A stretch of 64,000 bases of DNA from Methylicorpusculum oleiharenae (GTDB lineage: Bacteria > Pseudomonadota > Gammaproteobacteria > Methylococcales > Methylomonadaceae), in NCBI RefSeq assembly GCF_009828925.2, contig NZ_WUTY02000001.1, forward strand, positions 930,001 to 994,000. Reading direction: 5' to 3'. Below, piece by piece: positions 34,492-44,700 of this stretch. The translations under genes were made by a program, and so were the position numbers. Every line of letters starts with the position of its first letter. Position 1 is the stretch's first letter. The notes below the pieces were generated by a model. That model had not been told where the DNA came from. It did not search any database and saw only the letters and a program-made list of their open reading frames with translations.

Positions 34492-35781
34492 TTATAACCT
34501 GTCGTGAAAAATTTCAACGTAGCCCTCATCTCTGAGCCTGCGCAACCAAAGCTCTGTTTCTTCTTCAATTTTACGTTTGCGTATCGTCTCCCTGACCTGC
34601 TCTTTTTCAAATTCGGAACTGTTATCCTGTTGTTTTCTGTCCAATACCTGGATCAAATGCCAGCCAAATTGCGTTTGTATCGGCTCACTGATTTCATTAA
34701 TTGCCAATTTATTCATGGTCTCTTCAAATTCAGCTACTAATGCACCCGGTGCTACCCAATCTAGACTTCCTCCATTCAATGCCGAGCCTTTATCATCCGA
34801 GTGGGCTCTCGCCAGACTTTCAAAACTATCGCCGTCTGAAATCCGTCCCTTCAGGTTTATCAGTCTTTTCTTAGCCTCTTCATCATTAACCAATTCATTG
34901 GTTTTAATCAAAATATGCCTGACCTGGGTTTTCGTGATCATGTGCTGGCCACTCCCTCCGCCTTTGGTCTCCAATAACTTGATCACATGGACGCCACTTG
35001 GACTTCTTATAGGATCAGAGATATCGCCTTGTTTCATTTTAACCACTTCATCAACAAACAAAGTAGGTATCTGGCTGATCGGGCGCCAGCCCAAATCGCC
35101 ACCTTTCAAAGCATCACCACCTTCCGATTGCTCCATGGCGACCTGTCCGAAATCCTGGCCTTCCCTTAACTGTTTAACTATCCCTTGCACTTTACTGTTT
35201 GCTTTCTGGATAGCCGATGCCGATGCGCCCTCCGGCAAAGACACCAGAATATGTCCCAACCGGTACTGAACTGCATCACCGCCTAATTTACCTTCGGTAT
35301 CCTGATAATGCTCGACTTCCCTGTCGGTTACTTTGACCCGTTCGCCGATCTCGCGGCCACGCAGCTGATTGATAATAATTTCATTACGCAGGTTATCCAG
35401 AAAACTCTGATAGGAGATAGACTGCTTTTCCAGCTCGTTACGAAATTGCGCCGTGGTCATATTATTTCTTCGGGCAATATCGTTGGCAGCATTGGCCAAT
35501 GTTTCCTCATTGATGTTAATGCCGGACCGCTCAGCCAATTGCCGCTGCAATTTGTCCATGATGAGTTTATCCAGTACCTGTTTACGGAGAATGTAATCAG
35601 GCGGCATCATCGTTTTGCTCTCTTTAATCCGCTGCGAAATTATGGCGACCTCATTTTGTAACTCCCTTTCCAGAATGACATCTTCCTCAACAATCGCGAC
35701 TATTCTATCCAGTACTTGCGCTCCCACAGGGGCAATAAAAAAACAACGCAAGAACAGGAAAATCACTAACGCTAATTTCAT
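34492..35781 (-). CDS. surA: periplasmic chaperone and peptidyl-prolyl isomerase SurA
   Basis: SurA (429 aa from the ATG at 35781) escorts outer-membrane proteins such as LptD to the BAM complex. A signal peptide (MKLALVIFLFLRCFFIAPVGAQ) is followed by the N-terminal chaperone domain (LDRIVAIVEEDVILERELQ). Two parvulin domains follow: YRLGHILVSLPEGAS to VHVIKLLE, and VRHILIKTNELVND to GWHLIQVLD. The open frame continues upstream into lptD, so starts above 35800 are unlikely. An ATG at 35796 (MYYIF) is an alternative. The gap to lptD is 19 nt. Confidence 0.95.
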   Translation of the reverse strand: MKLALVIFLFLRCFFIAPVGAQVLDRIVAIVEEDVILERELQNEVAIISQRIKESKTMMPPDYILRKQVLDKLIMDKLQRQLAERSGININEETLANAANDIARRNNMTTAQFRNELEKQSISYQSFLDNLRNEIIINQLRGREIGERVKVTDREVEHYQDTEGKLGGDAVQYRLGHILVSLPEGASASAIQKANSKVQGIVKQLREGQDFGQVAMEQSEGGDALKGGDLGWRPISQIPTLFVDEVVKMKQGDISDPIRSPSGVHVIKLLETKGGGSGQHMITKTQVRHILIKTNELVNDEEAKKRLINLKGRISDGDSFESLARAHSDDKGSALNGGSLDWVAPGALVAEFEETMNKLAINEISEPIQTQFGWHLIQVLDRKQQDNSSEFEKEQVRETIRKRKIEEETELWLRRLRDEGYVEIFHDRL

Positions 35782-35800
35782 AAAAATGTAATACATCCTC

Positions 35801-38680
35801 TTATTGGGGCTTACGATACCCATAGATATTTTTCTCAAAAAACGTATCCAGACTGGTTCCAAAAGATGACAGTCCCTTCAATTCAAGCTGAACAAACACA
35901 CCCGTTTGACTTTCACCGGTATAAGCCTGCTCGGCGACTGACAGATCATTAATCGCGTTGATATAACGGCGGCCGATGATACGAAAACGCCAGCAACAGC
36001 TTTCTTTTTCAAATCCGGCAAAACTTTCAACCGTTGAGTTGAACAACATTGAGTATTGCCACCTGCCCACAACATACCAGTTGTCTACAATCGGCCAACG
36101 GATAGAAACATCGGTTTGTTCCAACAGATCCTGCCGGTAACGATAACCAAGATTAATGATCTGATCAGCTCTGTTGTTGTACCTCAAAGCCACTTCAGTT
36201 CGGGTGACATCATTTTGATAATGATCCCATTGCAAAGCCGTTATCAGCTTGAAATGATCAGTCAACTGAGCATCAAACTCGGTGACCAGATTTGATAAGC
36301 TGGTGTCCAACGGTTGAGGCGCTTGCACCTGATAGCCCGCGATGGATTGATTTCTGAGAATTTCACTTGTGGGGATATCAACACGGCGATCTTGAAAATA
36401 AAATATTTCGCCGACACTCAATTTTAGCTGTTCCCTGCCTGTACCCGCATCAATCAACCGTGAAGTCAATGCCGTAGTGATCTGATTCGCATCCTGCACT
36501 CTGTCTTCGCCACTGAAACGATTTTCCCTGAACATACTACTGAAGTTAAAGTCGTATTCAGCGCTGTCAAAAATAGGAATATCATTCTGATCGGTATTGG
36601 GTATATATAAATAAAACAGGCGAGGTTCGATGGTATGCGTATAAGCCGACTGACCCAGGTTAAGATCACGCTCCATAATCACGCCGCTGTCTACCGATAC
36701 AATCGGCAAAGTACGGGAAATACTGTCAGACACCCCTACAGCCTGGTTGTTCAGTGAATACTGAGTATGTTGCAAGGAAAACTTGGGCGTCAGAAAAGTG
36801 CCTGGCGTTGCCAAAGGCAGACTCACTGAAGGTTTCACATTAAACCGGGCTCCTTCAACGATCTCATCATGCTGAAAATACACAAACTCCGATCCCATCG
36901 CCACATCCAGGGGCATAAAATCAAAAGAGTGCCCCAGGTCCAGCCTGGTTTGCGGCAATCGGCGGTACGGTTCCTGTTCCGGCAGAATCGTTTTATCAAT
37001 GGTTTGATAACTTTCAAGCTGAGAAAAAAACGACACCCCCGGTAAATTGTAGCGAACGTCTCCGTGACTCCTCAAAAAACGCCTGTTGTTAAAACTAAAC
37101 GTATTACCCATGTCGTCTATGTAATCATCATCCGATACATAATTGGCATCAATGGTAGAAACCAAATTAGGCATAAAGGTTACGTTGTTTCTGAATGAAC
37201 CTTGAAATCGCGTCTCATCATCGCGCAACGCATCAGTCGTTAATACATCCAAGCTTAATTCGCTCAGGCTCATGCGGGATAAATACCTGGCATCACCCCC
37301 TATCATCATCCCCCGTTTGGAAATATAACGAGGACGGAATGTCGCGTCATAATCCGGCGCCAAATTGAAATAATAAGGAGCGGAAACATCAACTCCGTTT
37401 CTGTCATTGTAACTAAAGTTGGGCGACAAAAGACCGGACTTCCGGCGATTGTCGATAGGGAATGAAATGTAAGGCGTGTAAAAGAAAGGCACCCCCTTAA
37501 ATTCCAGCCAGGCGTTTTTAGCCGAACCTTCACCCGATTCTTTATTCAGCTTTAAATTGGAAGCATGCATTAACCAGTCCTGATTTCCGGGTGCACAACT
37601 GGTGAACGCCACATCAGTGAATCTGGAAAAATATTTACTGTCCCGGTAAACCGCTTTTGCAGAACCCCGGATGGGGGTAGATGGCGAAATAAACAGGGCG
37701 TTTCTTAACCTGGCTTCATCTGATCCCAGTTTCAACATCATCGTGTCACTGTACAGTGACAATTCATCTTCGCTGTAAAAAGAATGCCCCTGAGCATCCA
37801 TTGTCTGGGAGACCGTATCATAGTGAACCATATCGGCAGTCAAACGTTGATCAGCTCGGGCCAAATCAACATTGCCAAAAAAACCGGTCACTTCATTATC
37901 AAAAATTTCGGAATAATCGGCATTCACTTCCATTGGCGTCTGTTCTCTTAAATCCTTACTGGATTTAAAATCAGGCGGCATTCCCAATGACGTGGTGCAA
38001 GTCGCCCAAGGATCATAACTGAGCCTTGACTGAAGAATATCGAAAGTCTGCTCTTGGTCATGATCAAATGTCGGCGTTAACAGAGTGAACCCGGTGTCAC
38101 TGTCCTCCATCACGCTCGCCTTCCCTCTGGGGTCTGTTCCACTCAGCTTGCAATTCCAGTTATCATTGTCGCCTTTGACATCACAATTCCACCCTTTTTG
38201 ATCGTTTGCTGAAACGGTCGGCGGCGTTGCTTTTGGCTTGGCGCCAGTGTAATTCACCATGACCGGAGGCTTTTCCGGCTTGGCTTTTTCTTCGGCAACG
38301 GGTTCACTCAGCAACTCAGAAGGCTTTTCATCAGCCAGTTCCTGATCTGGCTGTTCAATTTCAGTTGAAGCGACGCCTTCTGCCTCCTCACTGAACGATT
38401 CAGACGGTAAAGTCTTTATTTCGGGGGCTTCGGCTGAATCTATGACGTTATCTACAGGCGGTTCAGGAACCTTATCGATGGGGCGTTGTTCAGAAACCGG
38501 AGGAACCGGATTTGCCTGCACAGGAGGAGGCGTGACGACTTGAGTAGAAGCGGGCTTTTCGGTTACACATTCCCATTCCTCGCTTTCACTGGTTTTTTCA
38601 CAATCCCAAATTGCATCATCAGCCAATACAGTCTTGGCAGCAGCAAAAAAAAATAAATAGAGAAAAAAACGGAAATGCAT
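35801..38680 (-). CDS. lptD: LPS-assembly outer-membrane protein LptD
   Basis: LptD (959 aa, longer than the about 780 residues of E. coli) forms with LptE the translocon that places lipopolysaccharide in the outer leaflet. After the signal peptide comes a Pro/Glu-rich low-complexity stretch (about residues 40-140). A Cys-bearing segment WDCEKTSESEEWEC near the start is echoed by WNCDVKGDNDNWNC near residue 165. The OstA-like N-terminal domain follows (about 245-350), then the barrel. The adjacent CC pair in KESCCWRFRIIG near the C-terminus corresponds to the Cys pair used in the essential disulfides. lptD-surA is the usual order. Confidence 0.95.
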   Translation of the reverse strand: MHFRFFLYLFFFAAAKTVLADDAIWDCEKTSESEEWECVTEKPASTQVVTPPPVQANPVPPVSEQRPIDKVPEPPVDNVIDSAEAPEIKTLPSESFSEEAEGVASTEIEQPDQELADEKPSELLSEPVAEEKAKPEKPPVMVNYTGAKPKATPPTVSANDQKGWNCDVKGDNDNWNCKLSGTDPRGKASVMEDSDTGFTLLTPTFDHDQEQTFDILQSRLSYDPWATCTTSLGMPPDFKSSKDLREQTPMEVNADYSEIFDNEVTGFFGNVDLARADQRLTADMVHYDTVSQTMDAQGHSFYSEDELSLYSDTMMLKLGSDEARLRNALFISPSTPIRGSAKAVYRDSKYFSRFTDVAFTSCAPGNQDWLMHASNLKLNKESGEGSAKNAWLEFKGVPFFYTPYISFPIDNRRKSGLLSPNFSYNDRNGVDVSAPYYFNLAPDYDATFRPRYISKRGMMIGGDARYLSRMSLSELSLDVLTTDALRDDETRFQGSFRNNVTFMPNLVSTIDANYVSDDDYIDDMGNTFSFNNRRFLRSHGDVRYNLPGVSFFSQLESYQTIDKTILPEQEPYRRLPQTRLDLGHSFDFMPLDVAMGSEFVYFQHDEIVEGARFNVKPSVSLPLATPGTFLTPKFSLQHTQYSLNNQAVGVSDSISRTLPIVSVDSGVIMERDLNLGQSAYTHTIEPRLFYLYIPNTDQNDIPIFDSAEYDFNFSSMFRENRFSGEDRVQDANQITTALTSRLIDAGTGREQLKLSVGEIFYFQDRRVDIPTSEILRNQSIAGYQVQAPQPLDTSLSNLVTEFDAQLTDHFKLITALQWDHYQNDVTRTEVALRYNNRADQIINLGYRYRQDLLEQTDVSIRWPIVDNWYVVGRWQYSMLFNSTVESFAGFEKESCCWRFRIIGRRYINAINDLSVAEQAYTGESQTGVFVQLELKGLSSFGTSLDTFFEKNIYGYRKPQ

Positions 38681-38789
38681 AGATAGAGTTTTGTATGATT
38701 GGCTGGATCGGTCTAAGCGAATAAAATGCCGGACACCTATTCTAACCGTTTTTTTACCTGATTTATAAACTTAAGTAACACCCGACCCT

Positions 38790-39785
38790 ATGACCACAGA
38801 TGACCCCCGTGTAAACCTTATGCTCGATTGGCTAGAAAATGATTTATCGCTGACGCTCGATGAATTTGGCCCGGCCTCAAACGACGCCAGTTTTCGCCGG
38901 TATTTTCGAATTTCCACCTCAAAAAAAAGCTTTATCGTGATGGATGCGCCACCCGATAAGGAAAACACCGCTAACTTCATAAAAATAGCCGAATTAATGC
39001 GCAAGGCATCGATTCATGTCCCTGAGATTTTCGAAAATAATCACGCGCTAGGTTTTATGTTGCTTGAGGATCTGGGCTCAACCAGCTTTCTGGATATTCT
39101 CAGCGAAGAGAATGTTGATGCGCTTTATGGGCAGGCATTGGACAGTTTGCTTCGTCAACAAAAGTATTTTATGAATGCAACCGTGGACATTCCTCATTAC
39201 GACTCGCCGCTTTTGACTCGTGAACTGGCAATTTTTGACGAATGGTTTTTGCAGAAGCTATTGGATATTGCCATTCCGGACACTATCAGATCGGATCGGG
39301 ATGAACTTTTGATAAGCTCAGCCCTCTCACAACCGGTCACATTTGTTCATCGCGATTACCATTCGCGAAATCTTATGGTTACCGGTGCTAACGGACCAGG
39401 CATTATAGATTTCCAGGATGCCGTAATGGGCCCCATCACTTACGATGCCGTCTCATTACTCAAAGATTGTTATATCAGCTGGCCGGAAGCCGCCGTTGAT
39501 GGCTGGCTCAAAAACTATTTCCAACGACTGAAACAAGTTCATCCCTTCGAGGCCGACTATCCGCAATTCCAACGCTGGTTCAACCTGATGGGCTTACAAC
39601 GCCACCTTAAAGCCATTGGCATTTTTAGCCGCTTGCATCTTCGCGATGATAAATCCGGCTATCTGGCAGATATTCCCCGCACGCTGAACCACGTCGTATC
39701 GGTAGGCCGACTTTATCCCGAGTTATCCGGATTTTCAGACTTTCTGATGCAATCCGTGCTTCCTATTTATGAGCGTCGAGCATGA
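38790..39785 (+). CDS. amgK: N-acetylmuramate/N-acetylglucosamine 1-kinase
   Basis: AmgK (331 aa) phosphorylates the anomeric OH of MurNAc or GlcNAc during peptidoglycan recycling. The aminoglycoside-phosphotransferase fold is seen in ASNDASFRRYFRI, FMLLEDLGSTSFLD, the catalytic FVHRDYHSRNLMV near residue 190 and the metal-binding GIIDFQDAVMGP. murU overlaps its stop by 4 nt (ATGA). The gene is divergent from lptD, the same arrangement as in Pseudomonas, where amgK-murU adjoin lptD. Confidence 0.92.
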   Translation: MTTDDPRVNLMLDWLENDLSLTLDEFGPASNDASFRRYFRISTSKKSFIVMDAPPDKENTANFIKIAELMRKASIHVPEIFENNHALGFMLLEDLGSTSFLDILSEENVDALYGQALDSLLRQQKYFMNATVDIPHYDSPLLTRELAIFDEWFLQKLLDIAIPDTIRSDRDELLISSALSQPVTFVHRDYHSRNLMVTGANGPGIIDFQDAVMGPITYDAVSLLKDCYISWPEAAVDGWLKNYFQRLKQVHPFEADYPQFQRWFNLMGLQRHLKAIGIFSRLHLRDDKSGYLADIPRTLNHVVSVGRLYPELSGFSDFLMQSVLPIYERRA

Positions 39786-40459
39786 AAGCGATGATACTTG
39801 CCGCCGGTCGCGGCGAACGTATGAGGCCATTGACCGACCATACGCCCAAACCTCTGCTGCCGGCAGCTGATAAGGCTTTGATCGTCCACACCATTGAACA
39901 ACTCTGCCAGGCGGGTTTCACTGAAATTGTTATCAATCTCGCACATTTAGGCGAACAGATAAAGCATTTCCTGGGCAATGGCAATCGATTCAATGTTGCC
40001 ATTGAATATTCCGATGAAGGTGATGGCGCACTCGAAACTGCAGGAGGTATTATCAAAGCCTTGCCCTTGCTGGGATCATCCCCTTTTCTTGTCGTCAATG
40101 GCGATATTGCAACCGATTTTCCGTTTGCTTCACTCAGAACACTGGAAATCAATCTCGCGCATCTGATACTGGTCAATAACCCCGCCCACCATCCTGATGG
40201 TGATTTTGGTCTTGACCAATCGAACAATGTCGTGAATGATGCCCCTGTCAAGTTGACTTTCAGCGGCATAGGCGTTTACAGCCCTGCATTATTCGAAGGC
40301 TGTCTACACGGTAAGCAGAAATTGGCACCCCTACTCAGATCAGCTATCGAACTGCAGCGGATAACAGGCCAAAAATTCGAAGGATTTTGGCTGGATATAG
40401 GCACACCCGAAAGGTTACTCGAACTGGATCACCACTACCGAAGAGGCACACACTCATGA
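39782..40459 (+). CDS. murU: N-acetylmuramate alpha-1-phosphate uridylyltransferase
   Basis: MurU (225 aa) makes UDP-MurNAc from MurNAc-1-phosphate and UTP, the second step of the AmgK-MurU recycling route that bypasses de novo UDP-MurNAc synthesis. The nucleotidyltransferase signature [20 protein letters not shown] opens the protein. [11 protein letters not shown] carries the metal-binding Asp. [16 protein letters not shown] lies near the C-terminus. The start overlaps amgK and the end overlaps the dodecin gene by 4 nt each, so all three are one operon. Confidence 0.93.
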   Translation: MKAMILAAGRGERMRPLTDHTPKPLLPAADKALIVHTIEQLCQAGFTEIVINLAHLGEQIKHFLGNGNRFNVAIEYSDEGDGALETAGGIIKALPLLGSSPFLVVNGDIATDFPFASLRTLEINLAHLILVNNPAHHPDGDFGLDQSNNVVNDAPVKLTFSGIGVYSPALFEGCLHGKQKLAPLLRSAIELQRITGQKFEGFWLDIGTPERLLELDHHYRRGTHS

Positions 40460-40662
40460 GCGATCATATCTATAAAAAAATTGAACTCACCGGCTCATCA
40501 TCCGTTGGCTTACAACAAGCCATTGAAAATGCGATTGAAAAAGCGAGCCAAACCATTCCCAATATGCGCTGGTTTGAAGTCGTTGAAACACGGGGCCACA
40601 TTGAGCAAAACAAAATTGCACATTGGCAAGTGACCATTAAAGTAGGCTTTAATTTGGGTTAA
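40456..40662 (+). CDS. dodecin (flavin-binding protein)
   Basis: This is a 68-residue protein with the dodecin pattern [35 protein letters not shown] and [10 protein letters not shown]. Dodecins form hollow dodecamers that store or buffer riboflavin and related flavins; the Trp in MRWFEV stacks on the flavin. The start at 40456 (ATGAGCGATC) overlaps the murU stop by 4 nt; a longer frame from 40387 lies within murU and is not used. A terminator follows. Confidence 0.92.
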   Translation: MSDHIYKKIELTGSSSVGLQQAIENAIEKASQTIPNMRWFEVVETRGHIEQNKIAHWQVTIKVGFNLG

Positions 40663-40672
40663 AAACAGCGCT

Positions 40673-40716
40673 ATCCTGATCCGGAAGCATCGAGAAGCGT
40701 GCTTCCGGTGCAGGAT
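40673..40716. terminator. bidirectional terminator between dodecin and GGDEF genes
   Basis: CCGGAAGCA (40681-40689) pairs with TGCTTCCGG (40700-40708), extended by ATCCTG/CAGGAT on the outside, and TTTT follows. It separates two convergent transcription units. Confidence 0.7.
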
Positions 40717-40762
40717 TTTCAAGTTAAGGAAATTTTGAGAACAGTCAGCAAACTCGAATTTT

Positions 40763-41698
40763 CTATCCGTTATTGTTCATTCCAGCCACAACAATCCGGT
40801 TACGGCCCTGCTGCTTTGCTTGATACAGCGCAATATCGGCACGTTTGAGAATGGCTTCCGGCGTCAGGTCGCCGTCTTCAAGTTGAACCACACCGCCGCT
40901 GACTGTAAAGTTGATTTGATGATGATCTGTAGCAAGTTGGGTTTCGGCCACTTTTTCACATAGTCTTGCGGCGATTTGCGCGGCTTCTTCCAGTGTTGTT
41001 TCAGGCATCAGGATAGTGAACTCTTCCCCCCCGAAACGGCTAAAGACATCGTTTTTCCTCAAGACTTCCGCACTGGTTTTAACAACTTCCATGATCACCT
41101 GGTCACCGGCATCGTGACCGAAACTGTCGTTGATATTTTTGAACCTATCAATATCGATCACCATTAAACTCATCGGATGCTGGTAGCGTCTGGCGCGAGA
41201 CATCTCGTTTTTAAGCATATCGATAAAATAGCGACGATTATGGGCACCGGTTAGCGGGTCTGTCATGGCAAGCAGAGTCAACCGGGCATTCGCATCCTTT
41301 AAGGCCCGGGTCAAGCGCTGAAGCTTCAGTTGATGCCTGACACGCGCTTTAACAACCGCCGAGGAAAACGGCTTGGTAATGTAGTCAACAGCGCCTAATG
41401 TTAATCCTTTTTCTTCGGTATCACTGTCGGGAATACCGGTAATAAAAATAACCGGCAAATCGGCGGTAGAAGGCGACTGCTTCAAGTGCATCAAGACTTC
41501 AAAACCGTCCAATCCCGGCATTGAGATATCGAGCAAAATCAGATCCGGTATGCTTTGCATAGCTGAAAGCAAGCCCTCTTCACCGTTTTGCGCGAAGATG
41601 ATATTGCCGTGCGATTTGAGTAAGCGGGATAGCACAACGATGTTTTCCTTGGCGTCATCGATAATCAAGATAGTCTGTTGATATTCTTTAACCGGCAT
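40763..41698 (-). CDS. response regulator with diguanylate cyclase (REC-GGDEF)
   Basis: This 311-residue protein has an N-terminal receiver domain (ILIIDDAKENIVVLSRLLK, then LILLDISMPGLDG with the phospho-accepting Asp) and a C-terminal GGDEF domain. The catalytic loop is GGEEF (RFGGEEFTIL). The inhibitory RxxD site RKND lies five residues upstream, so it should make cyclic di-GMP with feedback control. The start at 41698 has GGGGGATTTAT just upstream. The hybrid kinase gene ends 22 nt before it, which makes the kinase its likely phosphodonor. Confidence 0.94.
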   Translation of the reverse strand: MPVKEYQQTILIIDDAKENIVVLSRLLKSHGNIIFAQNGEEGLLSAMQSIPDLILLDISMPGLDGFEVLMHLKQSPSTADLPVIFITGIPDSDTEEKGLTLGAVDYITKPFSSAVVKARVRHQLKLQRLTRALKDANARLTLLAMTDPLTGAHNRRYFIDMLKNEMSRARRYQHPMSLMVIDIDRFKNINDSFGHDAGDQVIMEVVKTSAEVLRKNDVFSRFGGEEFTILMPETTLEEAAQIAARLCEKVAETQLATDHHQINFTVSGGVVQLEDGDLTPEAILKRADIALYQAKQQGRNRIVVAGMNNNG

Positions 41699-41720
41699 AT
41701 AAATCCCCCGTTTACTTAGT

Positions 41721-44700
41721 TCAAATCGGAGCGTGCAAGCGCTCTCTGAGTTTGCGCACACAATCGGCTGCAGCTTGAAACTCCAAATCCTCAAGATGGT
41801 TTTTAATCCGCTTCATTTCATGAGCATACACTTCGCCCAAGCGCACGTTGATATGTTCCAGACAATCCTCTGCATGCCAATTGTTGGCCTCCAGAAAACC
41901 GATTAATTTATCGAATAACGTCACGATTTCATTGAGATCGGTTCCGGTTAACAGGATTTCATCGGTGTCGGCAACATGAGTGTGCAGCTCAGGCTCTTCA
42001 AAACGCCAATGTGCTATTTCGTTAACAAATCCGTGGATTGCAGCAGCATAATCAGCCAATAAACGGCTTAGCTCTGCATTTTCATGATTGCGGAACGCGG
42101 TTTCCAGCTTTTTAGCCACATCAAAAACAGCGGTAATTTGCAAGTTGCCGGCAACGCCTTTGATTTGATGTGCTTTTTCGGCAGCCTTGTCCCATTCGTT
42201 ATCGTTCAGCAATGCTTTAAATTGCTCCGGTGTCTCTTTTTGTTCACCGGCAAATTTCAGCAATAAGCGCAACAGGAGTTTTTCGTCACCCTGCAAAAGA
42301 TGTAATGCGGAATAAACATTGACCGATACAAGATTTTGTAACGGATATGGATTAGTCGATATGACTTCAGGCGGGCGGACCGAAGTGGCAGACGTCGGAT
42401 CTGAAGGATATTGGTGACGGCTGGTGGTCCATTTCGCCAATTTTGAAAAAAGCAGTTCCGGTTCTATCGGTTTTCCGACATGGTCTTGCATACCGGCTTC
42501 CAGACATTTCTGCTTGTCCGATTCTATGGTGTGCGCTGTCATCGCGATAATCGGCAAATTATCGAAGCGCGGATTTTTGCGCAAGGTTAATGTCGCCTCG
42601 TAGCCATCCATTTCCGGCATCTGCAGATCCATCAGCACGGCATTGTAATAGCCATCGGCTGCGCTTGACAAACAATCAACAGCTTCTCGTCCGTTGCCGG
42701 CAATGTCAATGCTGACCCCTGCAGCCTCCAACGTTTTACGCACCACGACCTGATTGATTTCATTATCCTCCACGACTAAAACGCGAGTACCCCGCACTGA
42801 TGCCTCGTAGAAAGCCAAATTCCTGGAATCATGTTTGGCTTGTATGGTCCTTATCAACGCTTCCTTGCCGCTGGCGTTCAGAATGGCGTCCATCAAACAC
42901 GAAGGCGTGCTGGGTTTGTTAAGAAATGAAATATTGCTGAAGCGATGCGACAGTTTTTTGATGCTTTCGGATTCGAGTGAAGAAATATTGATGATGATCG
43001 GCGTTTGAGAGCCAAATCCATCCGATTCCAGCGCATTAATGATGACCTGTTTTTGATTCGCCGGCATGTTCCAATCCAACAGCACCAATTCATGGGGAAC
43101 GTGTTGGGACTTCTGCTGATTATCCAGGATTTGTTCCAGCGACATGGCGCGCAAGGAGCAGACTGTCACTTTAAAACGCAAATCGTGCAGCATTTTTTCG
43201 AAAATGGCACAGCCCGTTTCGTTTTCCATAATCAATAAAACATGCCAGCCCTCCAATTCAGCGGGCATGACACTTCCTGGCTGGGCGTCAGGAAGGACAT
43301 TCAGCGGTAACGTAAAATAAAATTCGCTGCCGACACCTTCAATACTGTTAACCCCGATTTCACCTCCCATATGCTCGATCAAATGCTTACTGATCGACAA
43401 TCCCAGCCCGGTCCCTCCGTAGTTACGGGTTGTGGAGCTATCGGCTTGAGTAAATGACTCAAAGATCCTGCTTATCTGCTGTTCCGACAATCCGATGCCG
43501 GTATCTTTAACGCTGAACCTCAGCGCCTCCTCCCCTTTGTTGAAAACCGATTCAACGGCAATAATGACTTCGCCTTGCGAGGTAAATTTGATCGCATTAC
43601 TGCACAGATTGGTTAACACCTGAACAATCCGAAGCGGATCGCCGATCATGAGTAAAGGCACGCCGATGCCCCGGTCAACCAATAACTCCAGGCGTTTTTC
43701 CGCCGCAATCGGTTCGAGCATGGTGCCGATATTTTCCAATACCTTGTCAAGGTTGAATTCGATATGCTCGATGACCAATTTTCCGGATTCAATCTTGGAA
43801 AAATCGAGAATGTTATTGATGATACCCAACAGATTTTCTGAAGAAAGTTGAACTTTATTCAAATAATCACGCTGGACTTTGGTCAACTCGGATTTTAGAA
43901 CCAGGCGATTCAATCCGATAATGGCGTTCAACGGTGTTCTTATTTCATGACTCATATTGGCTAAAAAATCCGCCTTGGCCGAGGCGGAAGCTTCGGCGGC
44001 CAATTTGGCTTTGGCGAGCTCCTCTTCCACTTTCTTACGCGAGGTGACATCCATCACCAAGCCTTCCCAAATGATATCGCCGTTGTCCTGCAATTGCGGT
44101 CTGGAAGCGGCATGAAACCATTTCCATTCACCATTGCTGGTTTTCTGACGGGCTTCGAAATTCCAAGGGTTAAGGTGCATGGCCGATTCCAGAATGCTCT
44201 CCTGAAACATCGGAAAATCGTCAGGGTGAATCGTGTTTACGATAGGGGTTGCGTCGTTTTTGACACTGGCCGGCTCAACACCAAAGACTTCTTTACAGCC
44301 CCTGCTGGCATAGGGAAAAGAAAACAATCCGTCCGGCGTCATGCGAAATTTGTAAATGAAACCGGGAACATTAGACGCCAGTCTCTCAAAACTGCCGTTT
44401 TGTAACTCTAATTCCCTGGCGATTTTAATCTGCTCGGTGATATCGACAAAACTGACCAGATAACGCGCGAAGTCGGATTCATTGTCCGACAGTTGCACGA
44501 CCGTCATTCTGACATGCACTGTTTTTCCAGCCAGGTTTCGAAATTCATACTCGGAATTGGAGCGTTGCTGCTGCAGAACATCCCAAACCCGGGTTAAATA
44601 TGATTTGGTCGGAGAAATAATTTCCAGCAAGGGTAATCCCATCAAATCAGACTCTAAACCGCCGGCAAGTTTACAAAAAGCGGTATTGGTAAAACGGATG

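Noticed and set aside
34577-35269. Open frame of 230 codons on the plus strand inside surA
   Set aside because: surA has clear parvulin domains on the other strand; the antisense frame has a low-complexity Ser/Pro/Leu composition.
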